Source: an uncultured Sphingomonadaceae bacterium
GTDB lineage: Bacteria; Pseudomonadota; Alphaproteobacteria; Sphingomonadales; Sphingomonadaceae
Direction: 5' to 3'
DNA: 64,000 nt
NCBI GenBank assembly: GCA_947503245.1
Contig: CANNCV010000001.1
Span: 929,501-993,500 of the forward strand
Made by a program: the position numbers and the translations under genes
Part shown: one piece after another, positions 17,788 to 24,542 of the stretch
Layout: each line of letters opens with the position of its first letter
Position numbering within the stretch: the stretch's first letter is position 1
The notes under the pieces: generated by a model
Databases searched by the model: none
What the model was told of the DNA's origin: nothing
Seen by the model: the letters and a program-made list of their open reading frames with translations, nothing else

Positions 17788-18431
17788 CCATCAGCCGGTG
17801 TGTTTTCTAAGCCTGTAACGCCCAGCTTTGGTCTTGTGTCCGCTTTGGAAAAACGGCTTCCAGCCAGAGCTTTATCCAGCAGAGTGATATAATCCTCCTG
17901 CCGGATTTCTGTTGCGCCCAAGCTAGCCAGATGGTCTGTCATGAACTGGCAGTCCAGCAATTGAAATCCCGCCATCCGCATGGCGGTCACCAGAGCGGCC
18001 AATGCCGTTTTTGAAGCATTATCCGCTAGGCTGAACATGCTTTCACCGCAAAACACTTTGCCAAGCGATACGCCATATAGACCGCCCACAAGTCGCCCTT
18101 GCTGCCAGCATTCCACACTATGTGCATGACCGATATGATGCAGAAGCTGATAGCTTTTGTGGATGGATTGATTGATCCAGCTTTCTTCACGATCAGGCGC
18201 TGCTGCTGCGCAATGCTGTACGACATCGGCAAAAGCATGGTTGCAGCGTAGTTCAAAGATATCGCGCCGCAGAGTTTTGCGCAGCGATCGCGACATATGG
18301 AATTTCTTGAGAGGCAAGATTGCCCGATCTCTGGGTTCAACCCAGAAGACATCTTCGGCTTCACGGGAATCAGCCATAGGGAACAGGCCAATAGAATAAG
18401 CACGCAGCAATGTTTCGGGGTCGATAGTCAT
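17505..18431 (-). CDS. aat: Leucyl/phenylalanyl-tRNA--protein transferase with extended C terminus
   Basis: N-end-rule enzyme that adds Leu or Phe to N-terminal Lys/Arg of proteins, marking them for ClpAP. Conserved sequence: YSIGLFPMA, W-V-E-P-R-x-R, RSLRKTLRR, HSVECW, GLYGV-x-LG, GESMFS, LLDCQFMTDHLASLGA. Start ATG at 18431; a TTG one codon earlier is not used. The core ends near residue 205. The extra ~100 residues (low-complexity Ser/Gly/Ala) are encoded antisense to the DUF2155 tail and end GKRIAQFLSQTS. I recall a similar QTS ending in relatives, so the overlap may be genuine and not an annotation error. Confidence 0.92.
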   Translation of the reverse strand: MTIDPETLLRAYSIGLFPMADSREAEDVFWVEPRDRAILPLKKFHMSRSLRKTLRRDIFELRCNHAFADVVQHCAAAAPDREESWINQSIHKSYQLLHHIGHAHSVECWQQGRLVGGLYGVSLGKVFCGESMFSLADNASKTALAALVTAMRMAGFQLLDCQFMTDHLASLGATEIRQEDYITLLDKALAGSRFSKADTRPKLGVTGLENTPADGYPSTSSSKSSMVGSGSVGASGADGAGAAGAGAGEPSLPAAFAELLGAAGSESADALSDDAAVSGDIESASATGSAIISSSPGKRIAQFLSQTS

Positions 18432-18573
18432 CAACCTCTTCTAACCACGCTGACCGCGGCATGAAACAGCAAAGGGCTAATTTTCTGGATTGGCAATTGT
18501 ACGCTTGTCACTGGCCTATCGACACGTTACATGGCCTTTCTTACGCAGCGCCAATATTGGTAAATATGCGTAT

Positions 18574-18649
18574 AGGGGTGTAGCTCAGTTGGTAGAGCGT
18601 CGGTCTCCAAAACCGAAGGCCCACGGTTCGAGCCCGTGCGCCCCTGCCA
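18574..18649 (+). tRNA. tRNA-Trp (anticodon CCA), CCA end encoded
   Basis: Complete cloverleaf: acceptor AGGGGTG/CGCCCCT with a T-G wobble, D arm with AGTTGGTA loop, anticodon stem TCGGT/ACCGA with CTCCAAA loop (CCA at 18607-18609), T arm CACGG-TTCGAGC-CCGTG and encoded GCCA end. In related genomes I expect tRNA-Trp directly before secE-nusG. Here secE is 14 kb downstream. A weak candidate promoter (TTGTCA/TTACAT, 16 apart) starts at 18505. Confidence 0.98.
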
Positions 18650-18724
18650 TTTCCTTAGAATGTCTTTGCTACAAGTTGCTATGCGAGCGTATCGAATGCG
18701 CAATGTATATGCAGTAAATGTGGA

Positions 18725-18991
18725 TCAATATGCCGCAGTATAATCTTCGCTGGCGATAAAGGGTTGAATATATTTGCCCGATTCGGAAGTGAGGCAAAAA
18801 TAGTCCGGCAACAGCTTTCCGGATGCCATGACCATGACATCTATAAAGTCTCCTGTGACACGGGCTTCTGGCCAAAATTGGCATGCACACAAGCCTTCAG
18901 GCCTTTTGGCTGATATAGCACGCACTCCTTCTTCAATATATTCACCGTCAATCTGACTGGCTTGTGCTCTCCAAGTGCATATGGTCGGAGT
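18725..18991 (-). pseudogene. Headless coding remnant next to tRNA-Trp
   Basis: An open frame of about 88 codons, bounded at 18992 by a TAA and ending in TGA at 18725, with no ATG and only one internal GTG (18925). Its translation (ISAKRPEGLCACQFWPEA, VTGDFIDVMVMASGKLLPDY, FCLTSESGKYIQPFIA) looks like the C-terminal half of a folded protein, not random. I cannot name the family. Located at the junction between tRNA-Trp and the accessory alginate block, it could be the stump of a gene lost when the block was inserted. Alternatives: a chance frame, or a real short protein with GTG start. Confidence 0.3.
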
Positions 18992-19002
18992 GAGTTATTG
19001 CT

Positions 19003-19070
19003 AGACCAGTAAGAATAGATTGGTCTGTTTTATAGGTTGACAGTCCGGTCTATAAGGGGCACCTACCAAA
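19003..19070 (+). promoter_or_regulatory. Candidate operator region before the TonB receptor
   Basis: Two inverted repeats sit before the receptor start: AGACCA (19003-19008) with TGGTCT (19021-19026), and TTATAG (19030-19035) with CTATAA (19050-19055); a TACCAAA half-site follows at 19064-19070. TGGTCT recurs before the lyase at 24277. FadR-type GntR proteins bind TGGT/ACCA-type palindromes, and such a regulator is encoded just downstream of the receptor. No clear -35/-10 pair is visible here. Confidence 0.35.
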
Positions 19071-19097
19071 AAAAGGGATAATCTGGGAGGAGTGAAT

Positions 19098-22000
19098 ATG
19101 CGTGTTCGTGCGAGCAGCGTTTCTGCGTCTAATGTAATCAAAAATAGCATTTCCGTTTTGTTGGCGAGTACCGCCATGGTGGCTATGCCTGTCTGGGCTC
19201 AGACAGACCAAACGGCTGACACGAGCGAGGATGAAACTGCAGATCAAGCAACGGAAACAATCGTTGTTGATGGTATCCGTGGAACTATCCAATCCTCTAT
19301 TGAAGATAAGCGGCAATCAGCGCAGGTCTTTGATAGCCTGTCCGCGAATGAGATTGGTGATATTCCGGCGCTCTCTATTGGTGAAGCTTTGGAAACACTA
19401 ACCGGTGCTGCTTCGCACCGTGAGCAAGGCGGCGCAACAGAGATTTCTGTACGTGGTCTCGGACCCTTTTTAAGTTCGACAACGATTAACGGCCGTTTGG
19501 CGACAAATGGCAGCGGCGATCGCTCGGTCAATTTCAGCCAGTTTCCTTCTGAACTTTTTGACAAAGTCGGTATTTTTAAGACCCAATCAGCCAGCTTTAT
19601 CGAAGGCGGTGTCGCTGGTCAGGTCGTTTTGGAAACCGTGCGTCCTCTGGACTATGGTAAGCAAAGGCTGCAAGGCGAGTTCAAGCTGAACATCAACCCT
19701 GACAATCTGAACATTGATTCCGACCAACGTTTTCAGAAATTTGGCTATCGCGGAACGGTGAGCTATATTGATCAGTTCCAACTGGGTGACAGTGAACTGG
19801 GTATTTCATTGGGCTATTCGCGCAATGTGACTACCAACCCTGAACAAGAGGCCAATGTTTCCAATACAATCCGCGCTTGTGTGGTTGACCCAACCAACAC
19901 CAATGATGGTGTGTTTGATGACGGCAACTGTGACACAAGCGGCACCACTATTGCGGGACTGCGCGATGGTACCGTTACTGATGATTTTGTGATTGCACGC
20001 AACGCATTTTCAGTGCGTTCAAACATTACAGACGATAAGCGCGATTCATTCTTTGGTGCTATACAATTCCAGCCTAGCCCGGACGTTAACATTAACGCCG
20101 ACTTCCAATATTCGAACCGTATTTTCACCGAGCAGCGCAGCGATTTGAACTTTGCTGAAAGCCGCCGTATCGATGGCCCTGGCGACCCTAATCGCCTTGA
20201 TTTTGACCTGATCTTTACAGAAACCGGTGCTTTGCGTCAGTTTACGGGTGAGCAGCGTATTGAAGCTGTCAGTGAATTTCTTGAACGTGACGAAGAATAT
20301 ATCGGTGGTGGCCTGTCATTTGACGCTAGACTGACTGATAGACTGACCTTTACACTTGATGCCGCCTATTCGGAAACAACCCGTATTGAAGAGGCTGTCC
20401 AGATTCGTTTCCGGACAGAAGATGACGAGGATATTTTCGGAAATACTGGTGCGTTCACACCTAGTATCGAAAGCGATGGCAGCACTCAGGATGACCGGGT
20501 TGAAACGGCGATCCTGATTCAGCAAAATGGCTCTGAAGCTTTGAACTTCTTTGTTCAGAATTTTGATGTGAATGACCCAAATCTCTTTGCTAATGACCCG
20601 CGTCTGCGTGCCGACTTGGAGCAAGACCGCTTCAACAGCATTTGGTCAATTCGTGGTGATTTCAATTATGAAATGACTGGGTTTTTAGCGTCCATACAAG
20701 CTGGTGGACGTTATCAGGAACTTGTTTATCGTGACGTCCCTGGTGCGCAAAATGGCACGAGCCGCCTGCAAATCAATTTTAATGATACGCCGGGCACTGG
20801 TGCCTTGGCAGTTGCCAATCAGGAATGTCGCACTTCCTTCCCAGAGACAGGCTTTCTAACTTCTGTTCTGGGTGGCAACCCACTGGTTACCAATCTTGAC
20901 CTAGATGGTAATGTCATCAGTACAACCAACACTTTTGCGACCTTTGACGCACTGTGTATCGCACAAGTACTCGAACGCGAAGATCCACAAGGCCTGCAAT
21001 TTGATGAAGACGGCGTGCCGATCTTCCCGTCAGGCGATTTCGATTCCGTTGATAATACGGACGTTGAAGAACGCAGCTGGGCTTTTTATGCTCAAGCGAA
21101 TTTTGACAATGAAATAGGCAGTCTGCCTGTTCGCGGAAATTTCGGTTTGCGCGTTGTTGGTACCAGTGTCCTGTCTACTGGTCTCCGCTCGGAACTTGAT
21201 ATTCAGGTTGATAATGCAGGTAATTTTAATCTGGTTTCTGTGCCGGGAACATTTACAACGAGTCAAACACGGGCATCCTATACAGAATTCCTGCCAAGTT
21301 TGAACTTGGTGGCCGAATTACGCCCCGATCTTCAAGCGCGTTTTGGCGTTTTTCGCGCACTCTCTCGCCCTGATCCTTCTGATCTGGGTGATGGCCGTAC
21401 ATTTGTTCTAAATAATGATGACTTCGATACCCCAGAAGAGGCTTTGACCAGCGGTATTGACCAAGTCACAGCAAATGGTAACCCGCTTACAGACCCATTG
21501 CTATCATGGAATGTTGATCTTGGCCTCGAATGGTATCCTAATGACGATACGATTTTGGCCGTTAATGCCTATTATAAAAGCTTTAATGGCGGCTTCGAGA
21601 CAATCGGCTTTTTCGAAGACTTCACGGTCGATGGCTCTGTCCAAAGTCAATTTGTAACATCAATTGATACAACTGATGAGACAAGCACGATTGTCGGTGT
21701 CGAGGTTACAGCTGCGCACAGGTTCAGCTATTTGCCAGCACCTCTTGACGGCTTGGGCTTTAAGCTCAGTTATAACTATGCAGATTCAAACTTTGAGTTT
21801 GAGGATGACGTTCTGGGCGCAATCACAACGCCAAACCCAGATGGTACAACCTCTGTCAGCAATGGTTTGATACCGCCATCAAATCTGTTCGGCTTTTCCG
21901 AACATGTTTTGTCAGCGCAGCTCTATTATGAAATTGGCGACTTCGATTTCCAAGGGGTTTACAAATATCGTAGCGAATATTTCCAGCAGTTCATTGCGAC

Positions 22001-22205
22001 GCCAGGTCGTATTCGCTTGATCGATGATGTGGGTGTTTTTGAGGCGCGGATATCTTATTCTTTGAACAAGAATGTACGTTTCACATTGGAGGGTCTGAAC
22101 CTATTTAATGAGCCGCGGACCGATTTACGCGGAGCACCTGATGATCTGGGTTCTGTCTCAGTTTTCGGACCACGTATCTTTGCTGGTGTACGGTTCAAAT
22201 TCTGA
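19098..22205 (+). CDS. TonB-dependent outer-membrane receptor, probably for alginate oligomers
   Basis: A 1035-residue TonB-dependent transporter of the long sphingomonad/Caulobacter type. ATG 19098 is seven bases after GGAGG; the GTG two codons earlier is less well placed. Signal peptide ends in VWAQ. A TonB box-like ETIVVDGIRGT is followed by a plug domain (about 60-190; EIGDIPALSIGEALE, ISVRGLGPF, FIEGGVAGQVVLETVRPLDY). The 22-strand barrel ends in FAGVRFKF with the terminal Phe. It imports substrate across the outer membrane using TonB-ExbBD. The substrate (alginate oligosaccharides) is inferred from the flanking PL7 lyases. A terminator follows. Confidence 0.93.
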   Translation: MRVRASSVSASNVIKNSISVLLASTAMVAMPVWAQTDQTADTSEDETADQATETIVVDGIRGTIQSSIEDKRQSAQVFDSLSANEIGDIPALSIGEALETLTGAASHREQGGATEISVRGLGPFLSSTTINGRLATNGSGDRSVNFSQFPSELFDKVGIFKTQSASFIEGGVAGQVVLETVRPLDYGKQRLQGEFKLNINPDNLNIDSDQRFQKFGYRGTVSYIDQFQLGDSELGISLGYSRNVTTNPEQEANVSNTIRACVVDPTNTNDGVFDDGNCDTSGTTIAGLRDGTVTDDFVIARNAFSVRSNITDDKRDSFFGAIQFQPSPDVNINADFQYSNRIFTEQRSDLNFAESRRIDGPGDPNRLDFDLIFTETGALRQFTGEQRIEAVSEFLERDEEYIGGGLSFDARLTDRLTFTLDAAYSETTRIEEAVQIRFRTEDDEDIFGNTGAFTPSIESDGSTQDDRVETAILIQQNGSEALNFFVQNFDVNDPNLFANDPRLRADLEQDRFNSIWSIRGDFNYEMTGFLASIQAGGRYQELVYRDVPGAQNGTSRLQINFNDTPGTGALAVANQECRTSFPETGFLTSVLGGNPLVTNLDLDGNVISTTNTFATFDALCIAQVLEREDPQGLQFDEDGVPIFPSGDFDSVDNTDVEERSWAFYAQANFDNEIGSLPVRGNFGLRVVGTSVLSTGLRSELDIQVDNAGNFNLVSVPGTFTTSQTRASYTEFLPSLNLVAELRPDLQARFGVFRALSRPDPSDLGDGRTFVLNNDDFDTPEEALTSGIDQVTANGNPLTDPLLSWNVDLGLEWYPNDDTILAVNAYYKSFNGGFETIGFFEDFTVDGSVQSQFVTSIDTTDETSTIVGVEVTAAHRFSYLPAPLDGLGFKLSYNYADSNFEFEDDVLGAITTPNPDGTTSVSNGLIPPSNLFGFSEHVLSAQLYYEIGDFDFQGVYKYRSEYFQQFIATPGRIRLIDDVGVFEARISYSLNKNVRFTLEGLNLFNEPRTDLRGAPDDLGSVSVFGPRIFAGVRFKF

Positions 22206-22228
22206 CGTGAAGTAATACGACATTATAA

Positions 22229-22266
22229 CCGCAAGTGGGGATATTCCCTCACTTGCGGGTAATTTT
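22229..22266 (+). terminator. Terminator of the TonB receptor gene
   Basis: A 13-14-bp stem, CCGCAAGTGGGGA against TCCCTCACTTGCGG (one G-T pair), with a very short loop, at 22229-22258, followed by a weak T-run (TAATTTTGAT). It ends the receptor transcript before the GntR gene, so the regulator probably has its own promoter. Confidence 0.75.
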
Positions 22267-22333
22267 GATCTAATGGTGGAATGTACATTATAGGACATAG
22301 ATGAAAGCCTTGGGAAAGAAGTGAGATAAGTCG

Positions 22334-23077
22334 ATGAGTAAAAAGCGATTATTCCATAATGTAGCTGACCAGATCGCTGAGCTTATTGACCAAGGTGTGT
22401 TTCCCCCGGGCACGAATTTGCCCGGAGAGCGTGATCTGGCTGAACGGTTTGAGGTTAGCCGCGTTACGGTCCGTGAAGCTGAAATTGCTCTACAGGCTAT
22501 TGGCCGTATCGAGATAAAAAGCGGCTCCGGCGTATATGTGTGTGAGGAGCAACCGCAAAACCCGGGCAGACTTCCAGAAGTGAGCGCTTTTGAAGTGACT
22601 GAAGCGCGTTCTCTCATCGAAGCTGAGAATGCGGCGCTGGCTGCTAAGGTTATTTCTGATGAAAATCTCAAAAGACTAGACGATCTGATTGAGACTATGG
22701 CGAATAGCGATAATGCTATATCGCTGGCGGCTGATAAAGAATTTCACGCTACCATCGCACGCTCATCGGGCAATGGCGCGATGGTCTACGCTATTGAAGC
22801 TTTATGGCGGATGCGCGAAGAAGTGCCTGAGGTGCGGTATAGCTATGAGGCTATATGTGATGATGACGCAGACGCACGCGCCAAGGAACATCTCGATATT
22901 CTCAATGCTCTAAAAGCGCGTAATCCGGCTGCTGCACGGCGCGCGATGCGAGAGCATTTCCTGCGTCTCATTGGTTCTATGCTTGAGGTTTCAGAGCAAG
23001 AAGCACTGCGTGAAGTGCAGAAGCGAGCCATGGAAAGCCGCGAAAGATTTCTGGGTATTGGCCAAGCTATATCGTAA
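22334..23077 (+). CDS. FadR-subfamily GntR transcriptional regulator
   Basis: Winged-helix repressor/activator with an N-terminal GntR HTH (about 5-75; VADQIAELIDQGVFPPGT, LPGERDLAERFEVSRVTVREAEIAL, RIEIKSGSGVYV). A C-terminal FCD ligand domain follows (about 85-235), with metal-type residues D and H in the pattern EARSLIEAE, AADKEFHATIARSSGN, and AREHFLRL near the end. FCD domains bind sugar acids or carboxylates. Given the location between a TonB receptor and a PL7 lyase, alginate-derived ligands are the natural guess; this is inference. A bidirectional terminator follows. Confidence 0.92.
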   Translation: MSKKRLFHNVADQIAELIDQGVFPPGTNLPGERDLAERFEVSRVTVREAEIALQAIGRIEIKSGSGVYVCEEQPQNPGRLPEVSAFEVTEARSLIEAENAALAAKVISDENLKRLDDLIETMANSDNAISLAADKEFHATIARSSGNGAMVYAIEALWRMREEVPEVRYSYEAICDDDADARAKEHLDILNALKARNPAAARRAMREHFLRLIGSMLEVSEQEALREVQKRAMESRERFLGIGQAIS

Positions 23078-23145
23078 TCGACAAAGGTGGGTATATACGC
23101 CTTTGCAAGGCAAGATATGCATATCCTCTTGCTAGCAAATGAGAA

Positions 23146-23173
23146 CGGCCTGACTGCACAAGCAATCAGGCCG
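23146..23173. terminator. Bidirectional terminator between the GntR gene and the lyase
   Basis: Stem CGGCCTGA/TCAGGCCG plus inner TGC/GCA, loop ACAA. It sits between two convergent genes, 69 bases after the regulator stop and 34 bases before the lyase stop. A weak T-run (CAATCTTAATATTT) follows on the plus side. Probably serves both strands. Confidence 0.65.
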
Positions 23174-23206
23174 CAATCTTAATATTTGGGATTTGGCTTT
23201 ACAGCA

Positions 23207-24277
23207 TCATTTTGTGGTTTCTGGCGGTGTGGACTTGCTCAATACCAGCCGCGTAAACGTTACCTGCGCATAATTCCCATCGGCCTTGTCTTTTTCCCAG
23301 TCACCCGTTCCGGGGCATCCTGCATACCATTGCGATTTGCCTTTTCTGGTGCTGCACTGGTTGTACACGCCAGCTTTGAAATAGAGTGAATCCCCGCCAT
23401 ATGAATAGGGATTGTCTTTTGAATCTGCTGCTCTGACCAAGCTTAAGCTCTGTTCGATGGTTCCCAAGCGGTCATTATGAAATGTGAGATACATCGTATT
23501 GCGGTGGACATTGATTGTGTAACTAAACTCTTCGCCCAGCGCGATGCCCTTTTCACCGGGATCTTCTTTGCCATCCCAATCAAAACCGAAAACGGGTATC
23601 GCCAGATCCTCGCGGTCCGGATTGTCCTTTGCCAAATTGCGCTCATAGGTCCAAAAAACGGAGCCGGTCTTATGTCCCGGGAATTTTTTATAATAGATTT
23701 TGATTGGCTCATTGCCGAAACCGAACCCGCTGCGGGTGCTTTTGTATTTTTCGGCGTGGATCTGGCCCACAACTGCTGAATATGACGGCCTTTTTGATGG
23801 GTCACCTGCATTGATGGAAACATGATCGACTTTCAGCGTGGCCTCCATCTTGCCGCCTATAGCACCGAATTTATTGGACCCTTTGCGAGCCTCAACAGCA
23901 AAATTGTTGCCGGGATCATGTGTGCCGATTCTGGTGTTCGTACCGCGGAGCATTTGCCGTAACTCGCTGCGCGTATTGGTTGTGTTGGCGGTTGTTGGCG
24001 CACTATTTGGAGCGGCAAAAACCATATGCCCATTTTCATCAAGATAGAAAAAATCGGGGTGAGAGTAATTCTGGATTGATTTGACGTTGATTTCGTCAAC
24101 CTTGCCGTCACCATTTTCATCAGCAGGCAGTGTGATTTTCCAATAGCTCAGATCAAATTTCTGGCCAGGCGCAACAGGCTTGCCTTCATCCGCTGACACT
24201 GTTGCAGATGCAGCCACAAGAAGAACTGCACCAATTGAGTGCTTTGCTGCACTGATGATAGTGTGTGGTTTTACCAT
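23207..24277 (-). CDS. PL7 alginate lyase, secreted
   Basis: Beta-jelly-roll endolyase that cleaves the glycosidic bond of alginate by beta-elimination. Start 24277 follows GGAGAG and gives a Sec signal (SIGAVLLVAASATVSA). The three PL7 motifs are intact: RSELR (103-107), QIH (172-174) and YFKAGVY (299-305); the Arg, Gln, His and Tyr of these form the active site. QIH (I rather than V) is often associated with poly-guluronate preference, but this is only a trend. Four C-terminal Cys residues could form disulfides. 356 residues. Read against the receptor and autotransporter genes. Confidence 0.96.
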   Translation of the reverse strand: MVKPHTIISAAKHSIGAVLLVAASATVSADEGKPVAPGQKFDLSYWKITLPADENGDGKVDEINVKSIQNYSHPDFFYLDENGHMVFAAPNSAPTTANTTNTRSELRQMLRGTNTRIGTHDPGNNFAVEARKGSNKFGAIGGKMEATLKVDHVSINAGDPSKRPSYSAVVGQIHAEKYKSTRSGFGFGNEPIKIYYKKFPGHKTGSVFWTYERNLAKDNPDREDLAIPVFGFDWDGKEDPGEKGIALGEEFSYTINVHRNTMYLTFHNDRLGTIEQSLSLVRAADSKDNPYSYGGDSLYFKAGVYNQCSTRKGKSQWYAGCPGTGDWEKDKADGNYAQVTFTRLVLSKSTPPETTK

Positions 24278-24466
24278 ATTATCACTCTCCATATTCGGCT
24301 TATTGTCATGCCAATTTCGCATTTCCACCATTACGAAATCGGAACATATTCTTCGTCTATTATATAACGTCAAACATGAACCATTTCTGATTTTAGCAAC
24401 ACAGAACTGCAATCACATTTAATATCTGGTCTCTATTTTTGGACTAGCAATTATCGTTTGCCATGA

Positions 24467-24505
24467 TATACCAGAGAAGCATACCAAAAGAATATACCAA
24501 ATTTC
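24467..24505 (+). repeat. Three 13-bp direct repeats (YATACCA) before the autotransporter
   Basis: TATACCAGAGAAG, CATACCAAAAGAA and TATACCAAATTTC follow one another head to tail with an exact 13-base period (24467, 24480, 24493), ending 38 bases before the autotransporter ATG. TATACCAAAT is repeated at 27572-27581 before the second lyase, and TACCAAA occurs at 19064 before the receptor. TATACCA is half of a TTGGTATACCA-type palindrome. A shared regulatory element is likely; the bound protein is unknown. Confidence 0.6.
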
Positions 24506-24542
24506 AAGTATGTCAGAATTATGCGATGGAGAGGACGTTATA

